NCBI RefSeq assembly: GCF_900095745.1
Contig: NZ_FMIR01000005.1
Location: 1-64,000 of the forward strand
Origin: Microbacterium oxydans
Lineage (GTDB): Bacteria; Actinomycetota; Actinomycetes; Actinomycetales; Microbacteriaceae
Length of the DNA: 64,000 nucleotides
Reading direction: 5' to 3'
Part shown: positions 41,301 through 49,566 of the stretch, one piece after another
Layout of the letters: every line of letters begins with the position of its first letter
How positions within the stretch are numbered: position 1 is the stretch's first letter
Translations under genes and position numbers: made by a program
The notes under the pieces: generated by a model
What the model saw: the letters and a program-made list of their open reading frames with translations, nothing else
The model's database searches: none
What the model was told of the DNA's origin: nothing

Positions 41301-43569
41301 CCGGGTTCAGGTCGGTGTCGCCGGTGTTCGTTCCGGTGATCGTGTACTCGATCGTGTCACCGGCCTGCACGGCCGTGCCGGATGCGGGGTCGGCGGACTT
41401 GCTGAGGGTGAAGCCGGATCCGATGACCGGGTGCTCGGTGGTCGCGGTCGGCGGCACGATCGGGGTGCCGGGGATCTGCGGTCCGGTCGGGTCGGAGGGG
41501 TCGGTCGTGGTCGGGACGGCCGAGCCGGATGCCACGTTCTGCAGGATCTCTCCGGATGCCGTCTCGTCGACGGTGACCGAGTAGGTGATCGTCACGGTCT
41601 GGCCGGGCTGCAGAGCGCCGCTCCAGGCGAGGTCGTCTCCGGTGAGGGTGGCGGCGCCCGCGGTGACGGAGGTGCCGTCGATCGCGGTGGCGATGTCGGC
41701 GTTGTACTCGGCGTGCGCGAGCACACCGGACAGGTCGTCCGCGATCGCGGCCGGCGAGAGGGTGATCGCACCGGTGTTGGTGCCGGTCACGGTGTACTCG
41801 ATGACCTGCCCGGGCTCGACGACGCTGCCGGCGATGGGGTCGGATGCCTTGTCGATCACGAACCCGGCGACCGGGTGCTCGGTGACGACGGCGGGCGGCA
41901 CGATCGGGTCGAGACCGCCGGGAGGGGTGCCGGATGCCGTCACGCTGTTGGTGATGCTCGCACCCTCCACGCCCTCATCGACGATGACGGAATAGGTGAT
42001 CGTGACGATCTGTCCGGGCTCGAGCGATCCGGTCCACGCCAGGGTTTCACCCGTCACGGTCGCTGCGCCCGAGGTGACCTCGGTGCCGTCGATCGCGGTG
42101 CTCACGTCGGTCTGGTACTGCGCGTCGTCGAAGACGCCGGCGAGGTCGTCGCTGATCGTGACGGGGTCGAGCGCAGTGTTGCCGGTGTTCTCGGCCTCGA
42201 CGGTGTACGTGATGCGCTGGCCGGCGGTCACGGCCGCTCCGGCGGCGGGGTCGGAGGTCTTCCGCAGATCGAGCCCGGGAACGAGGCGGGCGTTGGCGAA
42301 CGTGCAGACGACGTCGGTGCCGCGGGAACCGGCGGGCTGCGTGACGCGGTCGGATCCGTCGACGGCGACCGGGGTGGTCGAGCCGTCGGGGTTGAGCTGC
42401 TCGCACGTCAGGGTCGTCGCGTAGCGGTCGGGGTCCGCGGTGCCGGTCGGCGTCTCGGACAGGCCGAAGATATCGCCCTGGTTGGTGAAGACCGGACCCG
42501 CGTAATCGGGCTGGATGCCGGACGCGTTGCCCGTCGTCGTGCTGTTCGTCTGCGCGACCTGGTATCCGGCCGGAGACTGGATGCCGAGGGCGAACTGATC
42601 CGTCGCGGCCTGGCGCCCACCCGGAAGATCCTTCTTGAGGGTCATCGTGTTCGGGAAGGTGCAGCTGGACATGTCGGTCGGCGAGAAGGATCCGAGCGGG
42701 GTCGAGTTGACGGTCTCGCCGCGGGGCAGGTCGACCTCGATGATGCGGCTGCCGCCGCCCGAGACCGACACGAAGATGTGGCCGAGGTTGCCGAAGGCGA
42801 TGCCGTTGCCCTGCACACCGTCACCCATGTCGTGCACCTGCTTGGCGCCGATGGTCGCCGTGCTCGGCGTGAGGGTCGCAGGCAGGTCGGCCGAGTAGAT
42901 GTATCGGTCGGCGACGAGCACCAACTGTCCGGAGGCGCTGAACGCCATGTCGCCGTTCGCGCCGAAGCCGCTGCTGCCGCTGGTCGGGCGCAACGTTCCC
43001 ACCTGGACGTAGGTCTGCGGGCTCGCGTTCTCGTTCCACGCGTAGAGGTTGATCGCGTTGTTCGTGGTTCCGCTCGCGAAGTAGTACACGCCGGTGACCG
43101 GGTGCACCGCGCCGCGGAGAACGGCGGAGGTGAGGCTGAAGGAGGTGCGGGTGGTCTGGTTCGAGACGCGGTCGTGCTTGGCCAGCACCTTGCTCGACGC
43201 GGAGTTGGTGACCGTGTAGGCGTACTGACCGTCGGCCGAGATGCCGAGACCGTTGTCGGAGTGGTCGGCGCCGAAGCCGATCGCGCCCAGTGTGCCGCCG
43301 TTGCCGGGGGCACCGCCCTGCTCGTTCACCGCGAACTCACGGATCTGCGTCGTGCTCTGCACGTACACGGCACCCGGGGTGCACAGGAACGGGTCGTCTG
43401 CGGCGGCCGGGGCGGCGGTGATCGTGCCACCGACGAAGATCATGGTCGAGGCGACCACCGCCGTGCTGGCGATGCCGGCGAGGAGCCGCTTCGCGCTTCG
43501 CGCCCACCGGCCCTTCCGACTCTCGGACGCCGACCCCGTCGGATGCTCCTGGGCAACACGAATTGTCAA
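38374..43569 (-). CDS. Giant DUF11-repeat surface adhesin with LAITG anchor
   Basis: About 1731 residues, exported and wall-anchored. A Sec signal (residues about 20-55, ending APAAA-DDP) is followed by a beta-propeller-like head (about 60-370) with repeated ISADG and AFSASG strands, a short prealbumin-like domain, then nine consecutive DUF11-type beta-sandwich repeats of about 125-145 residues, each opening with K-x-x-DP-x-x-G and containing YTVTGTNTG and ITYSVTVD. The C-terminus is LAITG, a hydrophobic helix and RRRR. LAxTG is the motif reported for class E sortases. TTG 43569 is preferred because GGGGAG lies 7 bases upstream; ATG 43590 and longer frames lack one. No sortase gene is in the window. 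A 1634-residue antisense frame is a composition artefact. Confidence 0.85.
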   Translation of the reverse strand: MTIRVAQEHPTGSASESRKGRWARSAKRLLAGIASTAVVASTMIFVGGTITAAPAAADDPFLCTPGAVYVQSTTQIREFAVNEQGGAPGNGGTLGAIGFGADHSDNGLGISADGQYAYTVTNSASSKVLAKHDRVSNQTTRTSFSLTSAVLRGAVHPVTGVYYFASGTTNNAINLYAWNENASPQTYVQVGTLRPTSGSSGFGANGDMAFSASGQLVLVADRYIYSADLPATLTPSTATIGAKQVHDMGDGVQGNGIAFGNLGHIFVSVSGGGSRIIEVDLPRGETVNSTPLGSFSPTDMSSCTFPNTMTLKKDLPGGRQAATDQFALGIQSPAGYQVAQTNSTTTGNASGIQPDYAGPVFTNQGDIFGLSETPTGTADPDRYATTLTCEQLNPDGSTTPVAVDGSDRVTQPAGSRGTDVVCTFANARLVPGLDLRKTSDPAAGAAVTAGQRITYTVEAENTGNTALDPVTISDDLAGVFDDAQYQTDVSTAIDGTEVTSGAATVTGETLAWTGSLEPGQIVTITYSVIVDEGVEGASITNSVTASGTPPGGLDPIVPPAVVTEHPVAGFVIDKASDPIAGSVVEPGQVIEYTVTGTNTGAITLSPAAIADDLSGVLAHAEYNADIATAIDGTSVTAGAATLTGDDLAWSGALQPGQTVTITYSVTVDETASGEILQNVASGSAVPTTTDPSDPTGPQIPGTPIVPPTATTEHPVIGSGFTLSKSADPASGTAVQAGDTIEYTITGTNTGDTDLNPAQIVDDLAGVLDDASYNDDVTADRGTALVDAATLTWTGSIPRGESVTIRYSVTVDEGVQSALLRNVVDGEATPLIPVDPSDPNSPTTPGTPLTPPPAETTHPVVDTGFEVAKTADPASGTAVQAGDTIEYTVTGTNTGNTVLDPATITDDLSAVLTDAAYNGDVTATTGTVEVVDSTLTWSGSLAPGDDVVITYSVTLSDTATGVLLRNTAQGEATPLIPADPTDPESPTVPGEPVTPPPATTEHPVVNPGFTVTKSADPATGTRIDPGSVIEYTVTGTNTGDTVLEPAAITDDLSAALAHAAFNDDASASRGDVDVTDATLAWNGRLEPGQNVVITYSVTVDADAGGETIRNSASGTATPLFPQDPSDPQSPTTPGTPIVPPTTSTEHPVNEPGFTLSKTVDPASGTAVDPGQVLTYTLTGTNSGQTALNPVAIVDDLSKVLAHGSLSGDAVATIGGTAAAPVEIVGDELSWTGALAVGQTVTITYAVTVGPGAVGTVVENSATGTATPPGGAEITPPPVTTENPVNEPGFSVSKSADPASGTAVDPGATITYTVTGTNTGETALDSVEIVDDLAGVLAHAELDGAPTATIAGSAVTAPSVTDEQLSWVGDLRVGETVTITYSVTVAADAGGAVIANSVTGSATPPGGVPPIETPPARTENPVNQPGFEVVKTADPASGSRVDPGSVITYTVTGINTGQTALDPVTIGDDLSNVLAHAEYNDDAAAVVDGASVAAPVVGDDALKWQGPLAVGQRVIITYSVTVDGAAGGQTLANIAEGTAVAPGGDRLTPPPSVTEHRVGKPGFTFEKTSNPGSGTAVAAGSVVTYTLTGVNTGETRLDEVVITDDLGQVLRHAELTGTMTAAVGDRGVAAPVLDGTMLRWGGSLAEGETVTITYAVTVDADAAGATLENVAAAAATPPGGQTITPPPSATSNPVQTPLAITGGQLAPWAIGLAVSLLLAGGMLLLVRRRRMTA

Positions 43570-43727
43570 GACTGCTCTCCCCTTGTACATACCGGGCGCG
43601 CACTCGCGCCACGGAAGGCCCCGCCCCCTCAGGCGACATGCTGACGGCTCGCATCGCAGATCGACGCGCGCGGTCAGGGCCTCCGCAAGCCTGCCCGGCG
43701 GGGAGGAAGGGGGATCGCCGATCGGCT

Positions 43728-43753
43728 GGTTTTCACCCCTGGTTTTCACCCCT
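43728..43753. repeat. Tandem 13-bp perfect direct repeat
   Basis: GGTTTTCACCCCT occurs twice head-to-tail (43728-43740 and 43741-43753) in the divergent gap between the adhesin and a small membrane-protein gene. It is followed by CGGGGGT, which pairs with ACCCC. A tandem site suggests cooperative binding of a regulator, or slippage. Confidence 0.7.
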
Positions 43754-43870
43754 CGGGGGTGGGGGTCATCGCTTCCGCTCAGACGTCTTGCCCTTTACGA
43801 TTCGACTGTGCCCGCCCAGAATCAGCTCGAGCCCGTGGAGCTCACCGCAGCGGTTCAGGAGGGGACGACC

Positions 43871-44317
43871 ATGGCCGCACGGGACTGGGTCCTGTTGGCG
43901 GTACAGATCTTTCTCACCGGTCTGATCACGTACATCGCGATTGACTTCTGGGCGATCACTGCGTCCGGGTACACGGAAGGGCTGCAGGTCGTCGGGTTCG
44001 CCATCGGATCGGCCCTGATCACGATCACGGCTTTCGTGATCGGCCTTCCTCTGCGCATCGTGCGCCCGGCCCGTCGGTGGTGGTTCCGCCACGGGATGTG
44101 GTTCGTCGCGCTCCTCATCCTGGGAGTCGGCGGAATGGTCGTGTCGTACTTCGTGGGCGACGCCGGACCCGTTCACTACGCCGACTCCGAGTGGCCTTCC
44201 ACGGATGGCTACTCGCCGGACGATCGCCTCTTCGTGCCTTCACTCTTCGCGCTGGCGTTCGCCACGATGCATCTGCGTCCACCGCCGCGTCGGGAGCAGA
44301 AGACGATGAACGCGTGA
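43871..44317 (+). CDS. Small membrane protein, three TM, unknown function
   Basis: A 148-residue protein with three hydrophobic segments (VLLAVQIFLTGLITYIAIDF, VGFAIGSALITITAFVIGL, MWFVALLILGVGGMVVSYFV) and a basic C-terminus. GGAGG sits 8 bases upstream of the ATG at 43871. I do not recognise the family. It is the last gene before the accessory island and converges with the DUF1016 fragment. Confidence 0.7.
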   Translation: MAARDWVLLAVQIFLTGLITYIAIDFWAITASGYTEGLQVVGFAIGSALITITAFVIGLPLRIVRPARRWWFRHGMWFVALLILGVGGMVVSYFVGDAGPVHYADSEWPSTDGYSPDDRLFVPSLFALAFATMHLRPPPRREQKTMNA

Positions 44318-44330
44318 TCGCGATCGAGAC

Positions 44331-44852
44331 CTAGAGAAGAGCAACCAGGATCGCTTCGACGTCGTCCATGTCGCACCGGTCGCGGTGCGGCCCCTTCTCA
44401 TGAAGACGAGTGGTGATCTGGTGCTGGAGCACGGGTCTGCTCCAGCCGTGATGTGCATCTTTCGCCGCGTCCCAGTCGCGCAACTCCTGGTCGTCGAGCT
44501 TATCGAGCAGCTCGATCACGTGGCCCCATGGCAATTGTGCAATGGGTCGTTGCACAAGATCGGTTTCGTCGGGCCAGGCCTGGGCGAAGGCCCGCATGTA
44601 GAGCAGGTTCCGGCGGGAGAAGCCTCTCATCGTGGTGAACTCGGCACGCAGATCTGCGGCAAGTCGGTCCAGCACTTTCGCGCCCCAACCCTCCGCCGCC
44701 TGCCGGTCCAAGATTGTGCGACCGATGCGCCACCACAGCTGCAGAAGCTCGTTGTTGACCTTGCGCTGCACCTCCAGGCGCACGGCGCGCACGTGCTTCT
44801 TGAGGTCTTCGAGCGTGGCGGCGTAGTCGTCGGGCACCAGGTCACTCTTCAT
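44331..44852 (-). pseudogene. Truncated DUF1016/YhcG-family protein (N-terminal domain only)
   Basis: A 173-residue protein matching the DUF1016 N-terminal helical domain: LWWRIGRTILDRQ, WGAKVLDRLAADLRAEF, GFSRRNLLYMRAFAQAW and the QLPWGHVIELLDKL stretch are characteristic. Full-length members are about 340-380 residues, with a C-terminal PD-(D/E)xK nuclease half that is wholly absent here: the frame ends soon after QHQITTRLHEKG. It is either a relic or a stand-alone N-domain. GTGGAGAAC precedes the ATG. Base composition is lower in G+C than the core genes, in line with an acquired island. It is divergent from the NACHT gene. Confidence 0.75.
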
Positions 44853-44881
44853 GTTCTCCACCGCAGGGCCGAACACGAAGA

Positions 44882-44900
44882 GCCCAACGGGCCGTTGGGC
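44882..44900. promoter_or_regulatory. 19-bp palindrome between divergent island genes
   Basis: GCCCAACGG-G-CCGTTGGGC is a perfect 9-bp inverted repeat around one base. It lies 30 bp upstream of the DUF1016 gene and 167 bp upstream of the NACHT gene. It is a candidate operator for one or both, or a hairpin in the leader. Confidence 0.5.
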
Positions 44901-45066
44901 AGATGACTCGCGCCCCTCCCCTGCAGCCACGGCTGCGGCCGCGAGCGCCACTGAAAGGCGTAATCTTGTCAGCTGCGTTGCGAACCTGTCCGTTCCGACG
45001 CCGGTCCTCGATCCGCTAGCAGTACCTCTATGCTTCGTACAGCAATGTTGCTTACACGGGGGAATC

Positions 45067-48033
45067 ATGGATGCTGAGCTGCTAGCGCTATTTGTGCAGA
45101 TGGTCGAGTCTGGGGTCAACCTGAGCTTCGAGGCAGTTCGTCGTAAGAAGACGAAGGACAACCTTCGCCTCTCAGAAGCGTTCCGCTCGCTCGATCCGCA
45201 GGCTCTCTGGGACTCGATCAGCCCAGTGTCTCTCGCAACGTTCATGCGAGGCGGTGTTTCCGCGAACGCCGTCAAGAAGATGATGGAACAGACCGAGTTC
45301 AACGCCCTTAGCCGCGAACTCTTCCTGGCATGCGTTGCGGATCCCGCAGGCTCGACGACCACGGAAACGGCAAGGGCGTCTCTCCAGTTGTACTCGGAGA
45401 TCGGTTTGCAGCCGGAGGCTTCGCGTGAGGACGCGCGCGCTTTCGGGGAGGCTCTTTCGACGCGGCTAGTTGAGTTGTCGCAGGTGGCGTCGCGCACTCT
45501 TCACGAAGCGGACCCATCGCTCGCTCAGCAGCTCCAGCAAACCGCTTTACTCAAGCGACTTGTATCCATGCTTGATGTTGTCTCGGCCCATCATGATGCA
45601 TTGGTGCGCCTCGCCGACCCTGACACCCGCGAGCCTCGGCGCGTCTTCGTCGAGGCCTACCGTCGAGCTTGCATCGAGAGACATGGCTACATCACACCGC
45701 CGGATTTTGAGACTAATCGAAAGCTCCCGATCGAGCAGTTGTACGTAGCACCGAACATCCGCGAGAGGGGCGCACCCGATCGCGAGCAAGGCAAGTCTGT
45801 CGCTGAATTTGCGTTAACCATTGATCGCTCGGTAGTGCTCGGAGACCCGGGGGGTGGTAAGTCAACACTTTCGGCTTTCATCGCCTCAACTTTCGCGAAG
45901 CAAGACGGCCCGGTCCCGTTCCATGTCACGCTACGAAACTTCGCTGCTTTCAGCGAAGACATCTCACTACTCGACTTCATCGAACGCGAGTTGAAGCCTC
46001 GCTACCAGGTCGCACCCGTCCCCGGACTGGTCGAAGATCTACTCGTAACCGGGAAAGCCATCGTCATCTTCGACGGCTTAGACGAGCTGATTGACGCATC
46101 GAAACGAAGGGAAGTGACGAAGAGCGTAGAGCTTTTCGGCGTGCGATACCCCAACACCCCCATCCTCATCACGTCGCGTCGCGTCGGGTACGATCAAGCT
46201 CGGCTCGACCCGGCAATCTTCGATGCGTACCTCATAGATGGCTTCGAAGACTCGGAAGTCGAGCGCTACGTGAACAACTGGTTCCAGCTGCAAGACGAGT
46301 ATGACGAACAAGAGGCCGCTGAGCAGGCTGAGGCGTTCGTGCAGCAGAGCGCAGCCGTACCGGATCTGCGGACGAACCCACTGATGCTTGCTCTCATGTG
46401 CATCATCTTTCGCGGCGAGAACTACATCCCCCGGAACAGACCCGCTGTTTACGAAAAATGCGCCACCCTTCTGTTCGAGAAGTGGGACGGTCATCGCGGT
46501 ATCGAGGTGCCGCTGCAAGCTCGGGATCACGTCGACTCCGCAATGAAGTACATCGCGTATCGGTTCATCACTTCCGGTTCTGGCGACTCTGGAATCGAAG
46601 AGAAGCTCGTGGTCAGCATGCTTGCTGAGTATCTTCACCCCCGCGCCGTGGATAGCGCTGAGAGCGCAGCTCGAGCCGCTAAAGAATTTGTCGACTACTG
46701 CGCGGGGCGCGCATGGGTCTTTACGGACGCTGGGCTGACCAGCGATGACGAACCCATCTTCACGTTCACCCACCGAACCTTCATGGAGTATTTTGCCGCG
46801 GTTCACTTGACGCGCATCACAGATACTCCGGAGGCGCTCGCAAACCTTCTACTGCCGTACGTCGCTCGTGAAGAGTGGGACGTAGTGGCTCAGCTCGCTC
46901 TTCAGCAGGTAGATGGCAAGACCGATCAGGGCACCGCACGTGCTCTAGGGGCCATGCTTGGGGAACGGCGGAAGCGGTCAACTAGCAACCGAGGCAACGT
47001 GCTAGCTTTCATCGCCCGATGCCTATCTTTTGCGGTCATTCCGCCTGCGCTTGTCCGAAAGATAGCAAGCGCCTGCGTGCAGCACGCCCTCAACCAATCA
47101 CCTAGTTTGCGGATGATGGGTGAGGGGGGAAAGCCGCTGCATATTTTGAGGGGCTCCACTCTTGGCCTCGAAGCCGAATACGCTGCCGACCAGGTCAAGA
47201 CTGATCTAGGGGCTGCGCTCGGGAGCGAACCCCACCGGCGCGCGGCTCTCTACATCGCTCTGTATTGGCTTGCGCGTGATCAGCTCAATGAGATGATGGG
47301 CGTGAGTCCGGAAGTGGAATGGCTCTCCGCGGATGTGTCCTTCGCTGAGGAAAACCGTGAGCTTCTTGCCTCTGTCGCCGACCCGGTCTTCATGATCCCT
47401 CAGCTTTTTGCTTGGCATGGGATCGCCCCTGTCGAAGAGGCCCGAGTTTCCGTGAGCGAGTCTTCGAGTGACTTCTGCTCTCGCTATTTTGACGAACAGA
47501 AACTCACATCGGGACTTTATGTCGGACCCTCCCTAAGCGAGCTGTTCTTCTACGGGACGAACCTCCATTGGGAGGTGTATAGCAGTCGCCAACAGGACTG
47601 GTTCGCGGCCTTCTGTGGCGGGTTCGTCGAGGACTTCGCGAGTATGAACCGCCGGCTGCCTGATTCTCCGGCGCGACGCCGCCTGTCAGCGCGTCGGGTG
47701 TTCATGTTCTACGGCGCGACGGTTCCATCGAACCAATCTGTGACAGATGCAGTCCTCATCACGCATCTCGCGTCTATCGAACTGTTCGTCTCTGCCGCTC
47801 CGAACCGAAGGAATCAATCCTCCCACCGCGAACTCTTCACCAGGCACTGGCAGCGGGATGACGACGGAGAACCGCTCGCTGCTCTACGCGCAGGCGCAAG
47901 CGCACCGATCGCTGAGTTCGCGAGGCAATGGTTCGACCGCGAGAAAACTGTATTCGAGAACTCTTTAATCAACGACCCCGGAAGGACTATCCGCCCCACA
48001 GTGGCCCGCAGCGGCGCAGCGACAGTTGCCTGA
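45067..48033 (+). CDS. NACHT-domain STAND NTPase, probable anti-phage defence protein
   Basis: A 988-residue protein. An N-terminal all-helical domain (1-240; no recognised nuclease or TIR motif) is followed by a NACHT module with Walker A LGDPGGGKSTLSAF (259-271), Walker B IVIFDGLDELID (332-343) and a sensor-like ITSRRVGYD, then a helical winged region and a long C-terminal part (600-988) that should be the sensor. Bacterial NACHT proteins of this layout are established single-gene anti-phage systems; how this one senses or kills is not deducible. GGGGGAATC precedes the ATG at 45067. Codon use is clearly less G+C-rich than in flanking genes, and a recombinase gene converges downstream, both signs of transfer. 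Confidence 0.85.
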   Translation: MDAELLALFVQMVESGVNLSFEAVRRKKTKDNLRLSEAFRSLDPQALWDSISPVSLATFMRGGVSANAVKKMMEQTEFNALSRELFLACVADPAGSTTTETARASLQLYSEIGLQPEASREDARAFGEALSTRLVELSQVASRTLHEADPSLAQQLQQTALLKRLVSMLDVVSAHHDALVRLADPDTREPRRVFVEAYRRACIERHGYITPPDFETNRKLPIEQLYVAPNIRERGAPDREQGKSVAEFALTIDRSVVLGDPGGGKSTLSAFIASTFAKQDGPVPFHVTLRNFAAFSEDISLLDFIERELKPRYQVAPVPGLVEDLLVTGKAIVIFDGLDELIDASKRREVTKSVELFGVRYPNTPILITSRRVGYDQARLDPAIFDAYLIDGFEDSEVERYVNNWFQLQDEYDEQEAAEQAEAFVQQSAAVPDLRTNPLMLALMCIIFRGENYIPRNRPAVYEKCATLLFEKWDGHRGIEVPLQARDHVDSAMKYIAYRFITSGSGDSGIEEKLVVSMLAEYLHPRAVDSAESAARAAKEFVDYCAGRAWVFTDAGLTSDDEPIFTFTHRTFMEYFAAVHLTRITDTPEALANLLLPYVAREEWDVVAQLALQQVDGKTDQGTARALGAMLGERRKRSTSNRGNVLAFIARCLSFAVIPPALVRKIASACVQHALNQSPSLRMMGEGGKPLHILRGSTLGLEAEYAADQVKTDLGAALGSEPHRRAALYIALYWLARDQLNEMMGVSPEVEWLSADVSFAEENRELLASVADPVFMIPQLFAWHGIAPVEEARVSVSESSSDFCSRYFDEQKLTSGLYVGPSLSELFFYGTNLHWEVYSSRQQDWFAAFCGGFVEDFASMNRRLPDSPARRRLSARRVFMFYGATVPSNQSVTDAVLITHLASIELFVSAAPNRRNQSSHRELFTRHWQRDDDGEPLAALRAGASAPIAEFARQWFDREKTVFENSLINDPGRTIRPTVARSGAATVA

Positions 48034-48063
48034 AGTTTGTCAGCGGCGAGGCTCGTCGCGCTC

Positions 48064-48648
48064 TCAAGCCCTTGCAACCGCCTCAGTGGGGCGATCAGCC
48101 CGGGCGCGCCTGACACTTGACGCTCCCACACCCAGTACACGCCCGATGCTCTCCCAGCTCTGGTGCTCGGCGCGCATCCTCTCGGCGGTCGCGATCCGCT
48201 CGGGCGTCATCACGCTCGGCCGGCCGCCGACGCGGCCCTGGCTGCGTGCGTAATTGAGGCCGCGCTGTGTGTTGTCTCGGATGGTGTCGACGCGGAGCTG
48301 TGCGAATACGGCGACGATGCCGTAGAGCGCCCGCCTCATCGGGGTTGTCGTGTCGATCATGGGTTCGGTGAGACTGACGATGTTAACCTGGCGGGCGTCG
48401 AGGTCCTGTAGCGTCTCGATGAGAATGCGCTCACTGCCTGCAGGGCGATCGAGGCGGCGGACCTTGAGGGTGTCCCCCCGGTCTGAGGTAGTCGAGACAC
48501 GCGAGCCATTGCGGTCGTTCGGTGACGCGGCTGGATTCGCCGTGATCGCGAACACTCTTGCGCAGCCCGCGGCGCGCAACTCGGCTTCCTGCGCCTCAGG
48601 GTTCTGCTCTCGCTTCGAGACGCGGGCGTACCCGACTTCGTGTGCCAT
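48064..48648 (-). CDS. Serine recombinase (resolvase/invertase family), probably degenerate
   Basis: A 194-residue small serine recombinase. The nucleophile Ser is present in VGYARVSKREQN, and the C-terminal helix-turn-helix (GRPSVMTPERIATAERM and WESIGRVLGVGASSVRRA) is intact. The middle is abnormal: RLDRPAGSER replaces the usual LDRLGRS, and FAQLRVDTIRDNT replaces FAELERDLIRERT, losing conserved Glu and Arg, while the segment after VFAITAN does not resemble the usual RPxLDxxL block. Activity is therefore doubtful. No ribosome site is evident at ATG 48648. It marks the mobile history of the island. Confidence 0.8.
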   Translation of the reverse strand: MAHEVGYARVSKREQNPEAQEAELRAAGCARVFAITANPAASPNDRNGSRVSTTSDRGDTLKVRRLDRPAGSERILIETLQDLDARQVNIVSLTEPMIDTTTPMRRALYGIVAVFAQLRVDTIRDNTQRGLNYARSQGRVGGRPSVMTPERIATAERMRAEHQSWESIGRVLGVGASSVRRARADRPTEAVARA

Positions 48649-48773
48649 GCCGAAAACGGTACCGCCGAAGTTCCGGCGCGTTTAAGTTTCGGCAGGGGGT
48701 TCGGCAGTTCGATCATCGGCGTGTCGCCCACCTGGTGACTGGAGGTGACGAGACTGCCGGAAACGATCGTTTC
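48648..48773. promoter_or_regulatory. Inverted repeats upstream of the recombinase, possible recombination or operator site
   Basis: TGCCGAAA (48648-48655) and TTTCGGCA (48687-48694) form an 8-bp inverted repeat, with another TTCGGCA at 48700-48706 and a perfect 14-bp palindrome GAAACGATCGTTTC at 48760-48773. Small serine recombinases act at such multi-subsite regions beside their gene. The remainder of 48774-48993 shows no gene. Confidence 0.45.
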
Positions 48774-48993
48774 GGTGAGTGCCTGCGTATTTCAGTGAAA
48801 CTCGCGACCGGGCTCTGGGCTCCGGCGTTCCCCGCCGCGCGCTGCATCGTCCCGATGTGAGGCTACTTCGAGTGGACGGGCGAGAAAGGGGACGAGGCCC
48901 CCACTTTCTCCACGGTGACGGGCTCTGTAGCCGGGCTCGCCTGGTCGATAGAGTTCGCCCCTAATCGAGCCCGTCGCTTGGGCGCGGCGCAGC

Positions 48994-49566
48994 CTACTGT
49001 GCGCGCTCCGCCGGTTTTGGTGTGTCAGGCATATGAAGGAAGGTGTTCTGCCAGCTGATGTCCTTGTAGAGGCTGCGCAGGCTTCTTGTTCGCCGCCAGA
49101 TACCCACTCGTTCTCTGATGAGCATTACCCCAATCGCGGCGCTTCCCGCGGCGAAGAGCCCGAAGCAGACGTACGTCGCCCACAGCGGTACATCAAGGAT
49201 CGATTCCCCGAGAATTGTGGCGACGAACCCCCAGGAGCAGAGAGCCGACATTCCGAATACAAGCACGCACGCGCCGATTGTCGACCAGAGGAGGTGAGAA
49301 CCGTCGTTGCGTCTTGCGACACGCTTCGCGCGCAGTTGCGCTCGCGTGGCGAGCTCGAGCATCAGACCGGTCGCTGCTTCCGCAGCCCGGTCAGTGATCT
49401 CGGAGCCCACGCGCGGGTCTTTCGAGACGCTGACCTCTTCAAGCATCTTCCGCGCATCGTCGAGCGATGACCAGTTGCGCGCTCTCCACCAGCCGCCGAT
49501 CGCACTGAGGACCGCTACACCTGCCGTCACAGCGGGAACCACTGCCAGCGCCGTTGACCATTCCAC
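48994..49566 (-). CDS. Membrane protein with three TM segments, island gene
   Basis: A 190-residue protein: an N-terminal TM (LAVVPAVTAGVAVLSAIGGW), a charged cytoplasmic helix region (residues about 35-95, rich in Arg, Glu and Ala) and two further TMs (LLWSTIGACVLVFGMSALCSWGF and WATYVCFGLFAAGSAAIGVML). GTG 49566 is the likely start, with AGGATCC upstream. I recognise no family. Two- or three-TM proteins with a helical insert often act as membrane effectors in defence islands, but nothing here shows that. Confidence 0.6.
   Translation of the reverse strand: MEWSTALAVVPAVTAGVAVLSAIGGWWRARNWSSLDDARKMLEEVSVSKDPRVGSEITDRAAEAATGLMLELATRAQLRAKRVARRNDGSHLLWSTIGACVLVFGMSALCSWGFVATILGESILDVPLWATYVCFGLFAAGSAAIGVMLIRERVGIWRRTRSLRSLYKDISWQNTFLHMPDTPKPAERAQ

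Noticed and set aside
38740-43644. A 1634-codon open frame antisense to the DUF11 adhesin
   Set aside because: It shadows repeated high-GC coding DNA on the other strand, is Arg/Gly/Asp-rich and low in complexity, has no family features, and the minus-strand gene explains the region fully.
43570-43870. Cyclic-di-GMP or cyclic-di-AMP riboswitch upstream of the adhesin
   Set aside because: The GGTGAAAACC-like repeat on the minus strand is suggestive, but the required core elements of GEMM or ydaO RNAs were not found.
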